The notes under the pieces: model-generated
What the model was told of the DNA's origin: nothing
Databases searched by the model: none
Seen by the model: the letters and a program-made list of their open reading frames with translations, nothing else
NCBI GenBank assembly: GCA_024235215.1
Contig: JACKMU010000007.1
Coordinates: 62,001-126,000, forward strand
Direction: 5' to 3'
Source: Chromatiaceae bacterium
Lineage (GTDB): Bacteria; Pseudomonadota; Gammaproteobacteria; Chromatiales; Chromatiaceae
Length of the DNA: 64,000 bases
In this document: positions 33,425 to 43,187 of the stretch, piece by piece
Layout: each line of letters begins with the position of its first letter
Position numbering within the stretch: the stretch's first letter is position 1
Position numbers and translations under genes: made by a program

Positions 33425-33579
33425 GAGCACATTCATTGGCATTGCCCGTGCCGATGCGTCGGATCGAGTCACACATAGACCAACCGACGCATCGGAACAG
33501 CTATCCGATCTTTTATCGACAACATGCCAATGCCATCGACGCCAGACCCGCACGACAACTGCGGAGAAAGGGGAGGGAG

Positions 33580-33834
33580 ATGGAACAGAACGAACACAGT
33601 CTGACCCTCTACTACCGCGAAGCGTGCCATCTATGTGAGGATATGCTGCAGCAGTTACACGAGATCCAGCAAGAACACCCTTTTGATCTAGTGCAGATCG
33701 ATGTGGATTCGGATCCTGGCCTACGGCAACGTTTTGGCGCGCTGGTGCCCGTGCTGTCGGGTGGTGAGCAGATACTGTGCAACTACTATCTGGATCCGGT
33801 TGCTCTGCAGTGCTATTTAGCCGACTCTGTTTGA
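33580..33834 (+). CDS. glutaredoxin-like protein (DUF836)
   Basis: An 84-residue thioredoxin-fold protein from the ATG at 33580, which has a GGGAGGG ribosome site. It contains LTLYYREACHLCEDML, the CxxC redox motif, and VQIDVDSDPGLRQRFGALVPVL with the cis-Pro region. The family is usually found between mucD and lepA; its thiol-disulfide substrate is not known. Confidence 0.85.
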   Translation: MEQNEHSLTLYYREACHLCEDMLQQLHEIQQEHPFDLVQIDVDSDPGLRQRFGALVPVLSGGEQILCNYYLDPVALQCYLADSV

Positions 33835-33858
33835 GGGGCGGCCAAACTCGGGTATTAT
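33831..33858 (+). promoter_or_regulatory. sigma-70 promoter candidate in the lepA leader
   Basis: TTGAGG (33831-33836), a 16-base spacer and TATTAT (33853-33858). The predicted start is near 33865, upstream of the terminator hairpin at 33886. It overlaps the grx stop codon. Confidence 0.4.
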
Positions 33859-33885
33859 ATAGCTCAATTTACCACTGGATTTCGA

Positions 33886-33917
33886 CGGAACTTCCTTATG
33901 GGAAGTTCCGTTTTTTT
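33886..33917 (+). terminator. intrinsic terminator or attenuator before lepA
   Basis: Perfect 10-base stem CGGAACTTCC / GGAAGTTCCG with a 5-base loop (TTATG) followed by seven T. It ends 15 bases before the lepA ATG. It either ends the sigma-E operon or attenuates transcripts from the promoter just upstream. Confidence 0.85.
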
Positions 33918-33931
33918 GCCTTTCAAACCCG

Positions 33932-35737
33932 ATGACAGATCTGCAGCACATTCGTAACTTCTCCATTATTGCGCATATCGATCATGGCAAATCAACCATA
34001 GCGGATCGCTTTATACAGATTTGTGGCGGCCTGAGTGACCGGGAGATGAGCGAACAGGTGCTCGATTCGATGGATCTCGAACGTGAGCGCGGTATCACAA
34101 TCAAGGCACAGAGTGTAACGCTGAACTACAAATCCAACGACGGAGAGACCTACCAGTTGAATTTTATCGACACGCCAGGGCATGTCGACTTCTCCTATGA
34201 GGTATCACGCTCGCTTGCCGCCTGTGAAGGAGCGCTGCTGGTGGTGGATGCAGCACAAGGCGTCGAAGCTCAGAGTGTCGCCAACTGTTACACTGCAGTG
34301 GAACAGAATCTGGAAGTGCTGCCGGTGTTGAACAAGATCGATCTGCCAGCAGCTGAGCCGGACAGAGTCGTCAAAGAGATCGAAGAGATCATTGGGCTGG
34401 ATGCGGCGAACGCGATCCGGGTCAGTGCAAAAACGGGTTTGGGGATTCCAGAACTGCTGGAAGAGCTGGTTCATTTCGTGCCTCCGCCGATTGGAGATGC
34501 GGATGCGCCGCTGCAGGCACTGATTATCGACTCATGGTTCGACTCCTATGTCGGCGTGATCTCTCTGGTTCGCATAAAGAACGGAGTGATCCGCCCGCGG
34601 GACAAGATGCTGGTGATGTCTACCGGACGTGTTTATCAAGTCGATGCCGTGGGGGTATTCACCCCGAAGCGGGTGGAGCGCAGCGAGCTGAAAGCGGGAG
34701 AGGTCGGTTATGTGATTGCCGGTATCAAAGAGATCGATGGCGTACCCGTTGGCGATACGCTGACACTGGCGGAGCGACGGGCGCCAGCTCCGTTGCCGGG
34801 CTTCAAGGAGATACAGCCGCGCGTGTTTGCCGGGCTCTATCCTGTCAACTCGGATGATTACACCGATCTGCGCGAATCGTTGCAGAAGCTTAAACTCAAT
34901 GATGCGGCACTCTATTTCGAACCGGAGACTTCGCAGGCACTCGGTTTCGGTTTCCGTTGCGGCTTTCTTGGCATGCTGCATATGGAGATCGTCCAGGAGC
35001 GACTCGAGCGCGAGTATGATCTGGACCTGATCAGCACGGCGCCAACGGTGATCTATGAGGTGGTGAAGAGCGACGGTGAGGTCGTTCATATCGACAATCC
35101 TGCTGATCTTCCGGATAGCAATCATACTCTGGAGGTGCGCGAACCGATCATTGAAGCCCATATCCTGGTACCGCAAAGTCACCTCGGTAATGTAATCAAT
35201 CTCTGCATCGAAAAGCGCGGAACACAGAAGAGCATGCAGTATCTGGGTGGGCAGGTGCAGATCAGCTACGAACTGCCGATGAATGAGATGGTTCTGGACT
35301 TTTTTGACCGCCTGAAATCGGTCAGTAGAGGCTATGCCTCTTTCGAGTACACTTTCAAACGCTTTCAGGTGGCACCCCTGGTGAAGCTGGATATATTGAT
35401 CAATGGTGAGACCGTGGATGCGCTCTCGGTCATCGTCCATCGGGATCAGGCTGATTTTCGCGGACGGGAATTGACGGTGAAAATGAAGGATCTGATTCCG
35501 AGACAGATGTTCGACGTGGCGATCCAGGCAGCAATCGGCAGTAAGGTGATTGCCCGCACGAATGTTAAAGCACTGCGTAAGAACGTCACCGCCAAGTGTT
35601 ACGGCGGTGATATCACCCGTAAACGTAAGTTGTTGGAGAAGCAGAAAGCCGGCAAGAAACGGATGAAGCAAGTGGGGAATGTGGAAATACCCCAGGCCGC
35701 TTTTCTTGCGGTGCTGAAAGTGGGTAAGGATGATTAA
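33932..35737 (+). CDS. lepA: elongation factor 4 (LepA)
   Basis: A 601-residue translational GTPase. G motifs: AHIDHGKST (P-loop), RGITIKAQ, DTPGHVDFSYE, NKIDLP and SAKTG. The LepA-specific C-terminal domain (RKRKLLEKQKAGKKRMKQVG) is complete. It acts on ribosomes, promoting back-translocation or aiding initiation and assembly. First gene of the lepA-lepB-DUF4845-rnc-era-recO-pdxJ run. Confidence 0.97.
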   Translation: MTDLQHIRNFSIIAHIDHGKSTIADRFIQICGGLSDREMSEQVLDSMDLERERGITIKAQSVTLNYKSNDGETYQLNFIDTPGHVDFSYEVSRSLAACEGALLVVDAAQGVEAQSVANCYTAVEQNLEVLPVLNKIDLPAAEPDRVVKEIEEIIGLDAANAIRVSAKTGLGIPELLEELVHFVPPPIGDADAPLQALIIDSWFDSYVGVISLVRIKNGVIRPRDKMLVMSTGRVYQVDAVGVFTPKRVERSELKAGEVGYVIAGIKEIDGVPVGDTLTLAERRAPAPLPGFKEIQPRVFAGLYPVNSDDYTDLRESLQKLKLNDAALYFEPETSQALGFGFRCGFLGMLHMEIVQERLEREYDLDLISTAPTVIYEVVKSDGEVVHIDNPADLPDSNHTLEVREPIIEAHILVPQSHLGNVINLCIEKRGTQKSMQYLGGQVQISYELPMNEMVLDFFDRLKSVSRGYASFEYTFKRFQVAPLVKLDILINGETVDALSVIVHRDQADFRGRELTVKMKDLIPRQMFDVAIQAAIGSKVIARTNVKALRKNVTAKCYGGDITRKRKLLEKQKAGKKRMKQVGNVEIPQAAFLAVLKVGKDD

Positions 35738-35814
35738 TGCAATGGATACCCGGGAAGACTCATCCCCGGTCCGGCGCTGCAACTTAATGATGAGATGAGA
35801 TACAGCACGCGATT

Positions 35815-36630
35815 ATGAATTTCGATTTTCCCGCATTTCTGGTACTGGCAACGCTGATAACCGGCGTGATATGGCTGCTCGATGCACTCTTCTTCGCTAA
35901 TAAGCGACGCGCCCGCGCAGATGAGACGACACCCAAGGAGCCCGTCCTGGTCGAGTACTCGCGCTCGTTTTTTCCGATCATACTGATCGTGCTGCTACTG
36001 CGGTCGTTTCTGGCAGAGCCGTTTCGCATCCCTTCGGGATCGATGATGCCAACGCTGCTGGTCGGCGACTTCATCCTGGTGAATAAGTTCGCTTACGGGA
36101 TCCGGCTTCCGGTGCTCAACCGCAAGGTGATCGATGTTGGACTGCCACAGCGCGGTGATGTAGTGGTTTTCCGCTACCCGCAAAATACTGCGGTCGACTA
36201 TATCAAACGGGTGGTCGGGGTACCCGGGGATACCATCAGCTATCAGAACAAAATGCTCTATGTGAATGGAGTTCCGCAACCGCAGAAGCCGTTAGGGATC
36301 TACACCGGAACCGGCAGCGGCGCCAGAGAGACGGGAGTACAGCGAAACCTGGAAATGCTCGGCGAACTCGAGCATGAAATATTGGTAAACTCGCGTACAC
36401 CGGATTTCGGATTTGGCTGTCAGGTGCTGGCAAGAGGAGCAATCACCATCCCTGAGGGACACTATTTCGCCATGGGTGATAATCGCGACAACAGCAACGA
36501 CAGCCGTTGTTGGGGGTTGGTACCGGAAGAGAATCTGGTGGGCAAGGCTTTTGCAATCTGGATGAACTGGGACGGCAACAGCCCGGGATTTCCCGTTGCC
36601 TGGGGTCGATTAGGCAGCACGATAAAGTAG
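35815..36630 (+). CDS. lepB: signal peptidase I
   Basis: A 271-residue inner-membrane protease with two N-terminal helices. The catalytic Ser is in IPSGSMMPTLLVGDFILVNKF, the general-base Lys in YIKRVVGVPGD, and the box E motif GDNRDNSNDSR near the C-terminus. It removes signal peptides from exported proteins at the periplasmic face. Length is somewhat shorter than E. coli LepB and typical of pseudomonads and relatives. Confidence 0.96.
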   Translation: MNFDFPAFLVLATLITGVIWLLDALFFANKRRARADETTPKEPVLVEYSRSFFPIILIVLLLRSFLAEPFRIPSGSMMPTLLVGDFILVNKFAYGIRLPVLNRKVIDVGLPQRGDVVVFRYPQNTAVDYIKRVVGVPGDTISYQNKMLYVNGVPQPQKPLGIYTGTGSGARETGVQRNLEMLGELEHEILVNSRTPDFGFGCQVLARGAITIPEGHYFAMGDNRDNSNDSRCWGLVPEENLVGKAFAIWMNWDGNSPGFPVAWGRLGSTIK

Positions 36631-36784
36631 CCGATGACGCTGTATTGATCCAGTAGGATCTCTATCCAGGTGGCGTGTGATAAGCGTAACAGTTGGCTCC
36701 CATTTTCGTCGACGTGAGATTAGGCCAGGAAGAGGATTATACTGTTCCATTAAAGTGAAACAGACGGCTCATGAGAGAGGCAGG

Positions 36785-37159
36785 ATGATGCACAGGCGCA
36801 GACAGAGTGGAATGACAGGTACCGGTTGGCTTGTGGTTTTGCTGATAATCGGTTTTTTCATGATGCTGGTAATAAAACTTGCCCCGGTCTATATGGAGAA
36901 CTACTCCGTGAAAACCGTTTTGGAATCGCTTAAGGAGGAGCCTGGTATCACGCAAAAGAGCGCGGGTGAAGTAAGAGAGATGATTCAGCGCCGGTTGAAG
37001 GTAAATGGTGTTTACGATATGGCAAGGGATGCAATAAAGATCAAAAAGGATGGCGGTGTGATGAATGTCGAAATCAACTATCAGGTGATTAAACCCATGG
37101 CTGGGAATGTCGAAGTGCTGATCACATTTTCCGACAGCATCCGACTGGTGACTAATTGA
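36785..37159 (+). CDS. DUF4845 membrane protein
   Basis: A 124-residue protein starting MMHRRRQSGMTGTGWLVVLL at an ATG preceded by GAGAGAGGC; the longer open frame is not typical. One helix near the N-terminus (WLVVLLIIGFFMMLVIKLAPVY) is followed by a periplasmic domain (VKTVLESLKEEPGITQKSAGEV, VEINYQVIKPMAGNVEVLITF). DUF4845 proteins commonly sit between lepB and rnc in gammaproteobacteria; the function is unknown. It overlaps the rnc start by 4 bases. Confidence 0.88.
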   Translation: MMHRRRQSGMTGTGWLVVLLIIGFFMMLVIKLAPVYMENYSVKTVLESLKEEPGITQKSAGEVREMIQRRLKVNGVYDMARDAIKIKKDGGVMNVEINYQVIKPMAGNVEVLITFSDSIRLVTN

Positions 37160-37830
37160 CAGAACCGTTACACCAACTCTACCGGGAGCTTGGTTACCAG
37201 TTCGACCAATCGTCCCTACTACAGCGCGCGCTGACGCACCGGAGCGCGGATGAATCCAATAATGAGCGTCTGGAGTTCTTAGGGGATGCGATTCTCGGCT
37301 TCGTGATCGCCGATGCGCTGTATCGGAATTATCGCGATGCGAACGAAGGGCAGCTGAGCCGTTTGCGTGCTCGCCTGGTGAAAAAAGAGTCATTGGCGGC
37401 GATTGCACGCAAGCTGGGGCTGGGCAGCTACCTCAATCTCGGTGCAGGTGAACTGCGTAGCGGCGGACATGCCAGGGACTCTATCCTGGCTGATGCACTG
37501 GAAGCGCTGTTTGCTGCTGTCTATCTCGATTCTGGCTATCAATCTGCGCGCAATTTGATCCTCAAACTCTATCACGAGCGAATAGATGGGCTCTCTGCGG
37601 CGATGCAGGAGAAGGATCCCAAGACGCGCCTGCAGGAGTACCTACAGTCACGCAAAGTTGCGTTACCCGACTATACGATTTTGGCTGTGAGTGGTGAGCA
37701 GCACGATCAACATTTCGATGTGGCTTGTCAGGTTGCCGAACTGGACCTGATCACGCAAGGATCAGGCAGCAGCCGACGCAAGGCTGAGCAGAAAGCGGCT
37801 GCCGATATGTTGGAGCTTTTGCTCGAATGA
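37156..37830 (+). CDS. rnc: ribonuclease III
   Basis: A 224-residue double-stranded-RNA endonuclease starting at a TTG that overlaps the preceding stop codon. The catalytic signature is ERLEFLGDAILGFVIADALY; the second acidic cluster lies in SILADALEALFAAVYLDSG. A C-terminal dsRNA-binding domain follows (DPKTRLQEYLQSRKVALPDY, GSSRRKAEQKAAADML). It processes rRNA precursors and structured mRNAs. Its stop overlaps the era start by 4 bases. Confidence 0.96.
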   Translation: MTEPLHQLYRELGYQFDQSSLLQRALTHRSADESNNERLEFLGDAILGFVIADALYRNYRDANEGQLSRLRARLVKKESLAAIARKLGLGSYLNLGAGELRSGGHARDSILADALEALFAAVYLDSGYQSARNLILKLYHERIDGLSAAMQEKDPKTRLQEYLQSRKVALPDYTILAVSGEQHDQHFDVACQVAELDLITQGSGSSRRKAEQKAAADMLELLLE

Positions 37831-38720
37831 TTGCTACCAGACATTGCGGCTATTGCGCTATCGTCGGCCGTCCCAACGTTGGTAAGTCGACCCTGCTGAA
37901 CCGACTGATCGGTCAGAAACTCGCTATTACCTCCTCCAAACCACAAACCACCCGGCATAGCATCATCGGCGTGAAGACCCGAGATGAGGGACAGATTGTT
38001 TATGTCGACACGCCAGGCATACATCAGCGCGGCGATCAGGCGATGAATCGCTATCTGAATCAGACTGCACGAGCGGTGCTGCACGATGTACACCTGATCC
38101 TGTTCGTGGTCGAAGCGATGCGCTGGACAGCTGAAGATCAGTCCGTGCTGCTATCGGTTGCCACTGCAAAGATTCCAGTGATATTGGTTGTCAGCAAAGT
38201 TGACCGGATCAGGGAGAAAACCAAGCTGCTGCCGTTTCTTGCAGAAATCACCGACCGACACGGGTTTGCTGATGTGTTTCCGGTCTCAGCGAAAAACGGG
38301 CACAACCTTGAGTCGATGGAGCTGGCGATACTTCGCCTGCTGCCAACAGGAGAAAACCTTTTCCCGGAAGATCAGTTGACCGATCGCAGCGAGCGCTTTT
38401 TTGCAGCCGAGCTCATTCGAGAACAGTTGACCCGGCGCTATGCCAAAGAGATACCGTATGCGCTTACCGTGGAGATAGAGAAGTTCGAAGAGCAGGCTGG
38501 ACTCTACCGTATCAATGCTTTGGTCTGGGTGGAGCGCGAGGGGCAGAGGAGTATCCTCATCGGGAGCAAGGGGGAGGCACTGAAAGAGGTGGCTACGCAT
38601 GCCCGTATTGCGATGGAGAAGCTGTTCGGCAGGCGGGTGTATCTCGAGGTCTGGGTAAAGATCAAGCGGAGCTGGTCCAGCGATGAAAAGGCGTTGATCA
38701 GTCTCGGTTACTGCGATTGA
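37827..38720 (+). CDS. era: GTPase Era
   Basis: A 297-residue GTPase for 30S ribosome maturation. G1 is GRPNVGKSTLLNRL, the G2 region SSKPQTTRHSIIGV, G3 DTPGIH and the G5-like segment VSAKNG. The G4 motif reads VVSKVD instead of the usual NKVD, a Ser in the guanine-specificity position. The KH domain near the C-terminus contains LIGSKGEALKEVATHARIAM. Length is normal. Confidence 0.95.
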   Translation: MIATRHCGYCAIVGRPNVGKSTLLNRLIGQKLAITSSKPQTTRHSIIGVKTRDEGQIVYVDTPGIHQRGDQAMNRYLNQTARAVLHDVHLILFVVEAMRWTAEDQSVLLSVATAKIPVILVVSKVDRIREKTKLLPFLAEITDRHGFADVFPVSAKNGHNLESMELAILRLLPTGENLFPEDQLTDRSERFFAAELIREQLTRRYAKEIPYALTVEIEKFEEQAGLYRINALVWVEREGQRSILIGSKGEALKEVATHARIAMEKLFGRRVYLEVWVKIKRSWSSDEKALISLGYCD

Positions 38721-38830
38721 CCTGTACTGCCACGGACGCGCCAAAACGAGGGAAGTGTGTTGACCTGAAAACTGCAGAGGAGATCCGGTCATTTGCAAGC
38801 GAACGCAGTGGCTGCTGACGATTGATCTAT

Positions 38831-39577
38831 ATGACACAAACTGGCTTCTCCTCGCGGCAATCCTCTGCACGGCTGCAGTTGCACCCGGCGTATATTCTGC
38901 ATCGCAGGCCCTATTCCAACAGCAGTTTGCTGATCGAGTGCTTTACGCTGTCACATGGCCGCTTTCCAGCAGTGGCGAAGGGGGTCAACAGAGGAAGGTC
39001 GACCATTGCCGGGTTACTGCAGCCATTTCATCCGCTGCTTATCCGCTGGTCAGGCCGGGGTGAGGTAAAGAGTCTCCATGCGCAGGAAGCGGTGGCACCC
39101 CCGCATGAATTGCAGGGGCGGCTTCTCTATTGCGGTTTTTATCTGAACGAACTGCTGCTGCGTCTGCTGCCAAGGGAAGACCCGCATGAAGCGCTGTTCG
39201 GTTCCTATGGGTCAACCCTCACCCGACTCGCTCAGGGTGATGCGGTGGAACCGCTACTGCGCTGTTTTGAAGTCGAGTTGCTCGCCCAGCTGGGATTCGG
39301 GTTGGTACTTGATAGAGATGCTGTGGATGGAGCTCCGCTGAATCCATTTCAGCGCTATCACTATGTAATCGATCAAGGCCCGCTCCCCTGTGACTCCGCC
39401 GATCCCGCAGGGTTAAGCGGTGCCACATTGATTGGTCTGGAGAAGGGAATGTTTTCAGACCGCGTGGCGTTGACCGAGGCACGGACCTTGACCCGCTATG
39501 TACTGAGGCACTATCTCGGTTCCAGACCATTGAAAAGCCGTGAGCTTTTCCGTCAGGAGTTGATTAGTTCGCACTGA
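38831..39577 (+). CDS. recO: DNA repair protein RecO
   Basis: A 248-residue protein from the ATG at 38831; a TTG 9 bases earlier is also in frame. The N-terminal OB domain contains AYILHRRPYSNSSLLIECFT and GRFPAVAKGVNRGRSTIAGLLQPFHPLL. The helical domain contains LYCGFYLNELLLRLLPREDPHEALF and RCFEVELLAQLGFG. It loads RecA on SSB-coated gaps with RecR. The gene follows era after 110 bases. Confidence 0.92.
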   Translation: MTQTGFSSRQSSARLQLHPAYILHRRPYSNSSLLIECFTLSHGRFPAVAKGVNRGRSTIAGLLQPFHPLLIRWSGRGEVKSLHAQEAVAPPHELQGRLLYCGFYLNELLLRLLPREDPHEALFGSYGSTLTRLAQGDAVEPLLRCFEVELLAQLGFGLVLDRDAVDGAPLNPFQRYHYVIDQGPLPCDSADPAGLSGATLIGLEKGMFSDRVALTEARTLTRYVLRHYLGSRPLKSRELFRQELISSH

Positions 39578-39695
39578 GTTCCAGCGGGTGTCAGTGTAAC
39601 GAAGGTCAGCAGGGATATTCTTATGTGGAACGGAAAGGTTATCGGGATCAACCGTATATAGAGACAAGATTCGAGTCGGCAAAGAGCAGGGTGAG

Positions 39696-40427
39696 ATGAG
39701 AGAAAAGAACAGAAGAGTTTTGCTGGGGGTCAACATCGATCATGTGGCGACGTTGCGGCAGCAGCGCGGAACCCGTTATCCGGAGATCGTCCAGGCCGCG
39801 CTGGTAGCCGAACAGGCAGGAGCTGATGCGATCACGGTACATCTGCGCGAGGACCGGCGGCACATCCAGGAGCGTGATGTCAGAATGCTGAAGGAGACGT
39901 TGCAGACGCGCATGAATCTGGAAATGGCGGCAACCGACGAGATGCTGTCTATCGCATGCGCTATCCAACCGGAAGATTGCTGCCTGGTGCCGGAACGCCG
40001 AGCGGAGTTGACCACCGAAGGTGGATTGGATGTGGTATCGAATCGCGCGATTCTGCAGGATTGCTGTCAAACACTGGCAGAAGCGGGGAGCCGGGTATCA
40101 CTGTTTATTGACGCCGACAACGTGCAATTGGAGGCAGCCGTCGAAGTAGGTGCGCCGGTGGTAGAGATACATACGGGCAGGTATGCGGACGCTATGAATC
40201 GACGAACGCGCGCGGTGGAACTTGAGCGCATCCGCAGCGCGGTCGCTTATGGAACAAAACTCGGGCTGCAGGTCAACGCAGGCCATGGTCTGGACTACCA
40301 CAACGTTCGCGCCGTGGCATCCACAGATGGGATAACCGAGCTCAATATCGGTTATGCGATCATTGCGCGGGCGATTTTCTACGGCTTACCGGAAGCGGTG
40401 CGCGAGATGAAGCGACTGCTGGAATAA
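39696..40427 (+). CDS. pdxJ: pyridoxine 5'-phosphate synthase
   Basis: A 243-residue TIM-barrel enzyme, last step of DXP-dependent vitamin B6 synthesis (3-amino-2-oxopropyl phosphate plus deoxyxylulose 5-phosphate). Signatures: GVNIDHVATLRQQRGTRYP, ITVHLREDRRHIQERDV, NLEMAAT, SLFIDAD, EIHTGRYAD and NAGHGLDYHNV. It ends 3 bases before the convergent kinase gene. acpS, which often follows pdxJ, is not here. Confidence 0.97.
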   Translation: MREKNRRVLLGVNIDHVATLRQQRGTRYPEIVQAALVAEQAGADAITVHLREDRRHIQERDVRMLKETLQTRMNLEMAATDEMLSIACAIQPEDCCLVPERRAELTTEGGLDVVSNRAILQDCCQTLAEAGSRVSLFIDADNVQLEAAVEVGAPVVEIHTGRYADAMNRRTRAVELERIRSAVAYGTKLGLQVNAGHGLDYHNVRAVASTDGITELNIGYAIIARAIFYGLPEAVREMKRLLE

Positions 40428-40430
40428 TTG

Positions 40431-43187
40431 TTACCGTTCAGCTTTTGAATTGGCTTCGTTAACGAGATTGAGCGACTCTTGCTCCAGTTCCTCCATCCAT
40501 CGATTGATCTCTTCCTCCCGCTGCATGCGGGCTGCCTGCTCGAGAGCGTTAACCAGATAATTCATTGCAGGAACACCGCAAATGGCAGTCGCTCCATGTA
40601 AGCGATGGGCGGCACTTGCCAATGCCGCCCAGTCCTGGTTTTTCCAGCACTGTCTGATCGATTGCAGCTGCTCTGGCAACTCAGCGATAAAACGTTTGAA
40701 CATCTCTTCCATCAGCTGGTCTCTGCCACCGGCGATCTGTAGTGCTGCTGCGAGATCCCGGGTGCGGGAAGGCTTCTCCACCACCATGCCGGTCGGAGTA
40801 GGTACGGGAGCAGCCACTGTCGCAGCCCTGAAACCAAGCAGCTTCTGTATCACACTCCACATCTGCAACTCATCAATCGGTTTTACCAGGAAGTCGTCTA
40901 TTCCAGCGCTGAAAGCCATCTCCCGATGCTCCGGCATGGCGTCGGCTGTTAAAGCCAATATGGGTATCTTTTTCCCCGACACCATGGAACGGATGACTTT
41001 GGTGGCTTCCTGCCCATCCATCACCGGCATATGCAGGTCCATTACGATGAGATCGAATGCCGACCGCTGTACTGCTTCAGTCGCTTCCTTGCCGTTGGTT
41101 ACCTCGGTGACCCTGGCGCCGCTCTCCTTCAGTAGTGAAGAGATGAGACGCAGGTTGACCGTGTTGTCTTCAGCGATGAGAAAGTGTCGATCGGAAAAAT
41201 CGGGGGCTGGTGAAAAACCGGCAGCTTTAGGTTGCTGACCGTCACCCGCCAACAACTCCACGATGGTGCGCCGCAATACAGAACGAGTCGTGGGCTTACT
41301 GATGCATCTCTCCGCTCCCAGCAGTTGAATCCTCTCCATCACCGACCTTTCCGAGGTACTGGCGAGCACCAACAGTGGCAGCCCGGAGCAGAGTTTGATA
41401 TGCCCGATCAACCTTTCCGCACAGTCACCCTTGATCTGTTCACTGGTCAAACCCAATAAGATCAGATCAGCACCTGATGACAGCTCTTTCGACAGATCCT
41501 TGATATCGATAACCTGGATATCCACTCCCATCGAACCGAGGTCATGCTGCAGCGACAGTTTTGAATAGGTGTAGCTGTCAATGAAGATACAACTGATACC
41601 GGACAATATCGTCTCAGTGGTTTTTTGTCTGGACTCTCTCTTCTTCTGCAATTGGAGTAGCACCCGAAAACAGGAGCCCTTACCTTCGGTGCTGTCAAAG
41701 TCGATACGTCCATTCATCGCTTCTGCCAGTTTACGGCAGATGCTCAGTCCCAGACCGGTTCCTCCGTACACACGACTGGTGCTCTTGCTCCCTTGTTGAA
41801 AGGCGTTGAACAGACCCTTTTTCAAGTGCTCCGCTATACCTATGCCAGTATCAGTTACCGTAAACTGCAGCATACAGTGTTGTTCGGTCTCCTGTTCCAG
41901 CATGGCCCGAACCACGATTTCCCCCCGGTGGGTGAACTTGATGGCGTTGCCGAGCAGGTTCAGCAGGATCTGTCTGATTCGGGTTTCGTCTCCGATCAAC
42001 TGTTCAGGTACATCCTGGAAGATCAAGAGATTCACCTCGATACCTTTCTCGTGAGCATCTGGCGCAAGAAGAATGACCGGATTCTCGAAACAGTCGCGGA
42101 TGTTGAAAAGTGCGTTCTCCGGTTCCAACTTTCCTTGTTCAAGTTTTGAGTAATCCAGAATATCATTGATGATTCTCATCAGGTTGGATGCCGACTTCTC
42201 GATGGTCCGAACCAACTCCTCCTGCTCTTCGCTGAGTTTTGATTTGAGCAGCAGCCTGGCAAAGCCGATCACCCCGTTCATCGGAGTACGTATTTCATGG
42301 CTCATATTGGCGAGGAAGTCAGATTTTACTTGACTTGCCCTAAGTGCATTCTTGCGCGCCAGATCCAGCTCGACGTTCTGAATCTCAATCGCCTCCATGG
42401 TTTGGGTCAAATCTGCAGTAGCTTGTTCGATCTGCATCTGCAGGGTGTCCTGGGAGTCTTTCAGCGCATTGGCCATGGCATTGAAACCCGCTTCGAGGCT
42501 ACGCAACTCTCCTTTCGATACCTCTGGTACACGTACACTCAGATCGCCATGCTTCATTCTGATGACAGACTGGGTAAGGCGCAGCAACGGCCGTATGATG
42601 GTCTGGCTGAGTCCGATCGCTATCAGACCGGTAATGAGTAGTCCCACCCCAAGCATCATCAAACTGTTGCGAATAATGCGATACTGCTTCTGCTGCAATC
42701 TGGCATCGGTCAGCTTGACCGTCACACTGCCAATAATCATTTCTCCTTTCTGCAGCGTCTCCTCGAGTGTTATCTGATCGGGATAGTCGACCAGGGATTT
42801 CTGGTTGGATAGCGAAAAGACCGGGGTGAAAAAGCTGGTTATCTGGGCGCTTTCGGTTGTGGGTGAATCCAATGCCCTGGCGTGCTCCAGATGAGACAGG
42901 ATGGTTCCGTCCGGGTCGGTCACGGTGACCGATACCACATCCGATTGTTCCATTATCCCCTGTAGCGAACTTTGCAGAATTCCCAAGTCACCAGAGAAGA
43001 GTCCATAAATGCTGATTGATGCGGCCTGTTGCACCAGTGCTTCGCCCCGCTCCTTAAATGCCTGATGCAGCGCCTCGATCTGGGCATCGATGATATAACC
43101 GGTCAGACTGAGTGCCATGATCGCCGCTGGAATGATACCCAGCATCAGAGTTCGCGCCTTGATTCTCGACATTCTCCGGAAAATCAT
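40431..43187 (-). CDS. BarA-like hybrid sensor histidine kinase
   Basis: A 918-residue tripartite kinase. Helix at about 12-32, periplasmic sensor about 33-172, helix about 175-196, HAMP about 196-250. The HisKA domain has His297 (NMSHEIRTP), and the HATPase domain (about 400-515) has VTDTGIGI and GGTGLGLSI. A degenerate receiver lies at about 531-645 without a clear phospho-acceptor Asp. A true receiver at 668-785 has Asp717 (MDLHMPVMDG). The Hpt domain has His861 (AHRLHGA), with the usual Lys of HxLKG replaced by His. This is the BarA/GacS layout, which normally phosphorylates UvrY/GacA. Its start overlaps the substrate-binding-protein gene by 4 bases, so its signal may come from that protein rather than the usual carboxylates. 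Confidence 0.88.
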   Translation of the reverse strand: MIFRRMSRIKARTLMLGIIPAAIMALSLTGYIIDAQIEALHQAFKERGEALVQQAASISIYGLFSGDLGILQSSLQGIMEQSDVVSVTVTDPDGTILSHLEHARALDSPTTESAQITSFFTPVFSLSNQKSLVDYPDQITLEETLQKGEMIIGSVTVKLTDARLQQKQYRIIRNSLMMLGVGLLITGLIAIGLSQTIIRPLLRLTQSVIRMKHGDLSVRVPEVSKGELRSLEAGFNAMANALKDSQDTLQMQIEQATADLTQTMEAIEIQNVELDLARKNALRASQVKSDFLANMSHEIRTPMNGVIGFARLLLKSKLSEEQEELVRTIEKSASNLMRIINDILDYSKLEQGKLEPENALFNIRDCFENPVILLAPDAHEKGIEVNLLIFQDVPEQLIGDETRIRQILLNLLGNAIKFTHRGEIVVRAMLEQETEQHCMLQFTVTDTGIGIAEHLKKGLFNAFQQGSKSTSRVYGGTGLGLSICRKLAEAMNGRIDFDSTEGKGSCFRVLLQLQKKRESRQKTTETILSGISCIFIDSYTYSKLSLQHDLGSMGVDIQVIDIKDLSKELSSGADLILLGLTSEQIKGDCAERLIGHIKLCSGLPLLVLASTSERSVMERIQLLGAERCISKPTTRSVLRRTIVELLAGDGQQPKAAGFSPAPDFSDRHFLIAEDNTVNLRLISSLLKESGARVTEVTNGKEATEAVQRSAFDLIVMDLHMPVMDGQEATKVIRSMVSGKKIPILALTADAMPEHREMAFSAGIDDFLVKPIDELQMWSVIQKLLGFRAATVAAPVPTPTGMVVEKPSRTRDLAAALQIAGGRDQLMEEMFKRFIAELPEQLQSIRQCWKNQDWAALASAAHRLHGATAICGVPAMNYLVNALEQAARMQREEEINRWMEELEQESLNLVNEANSKAER

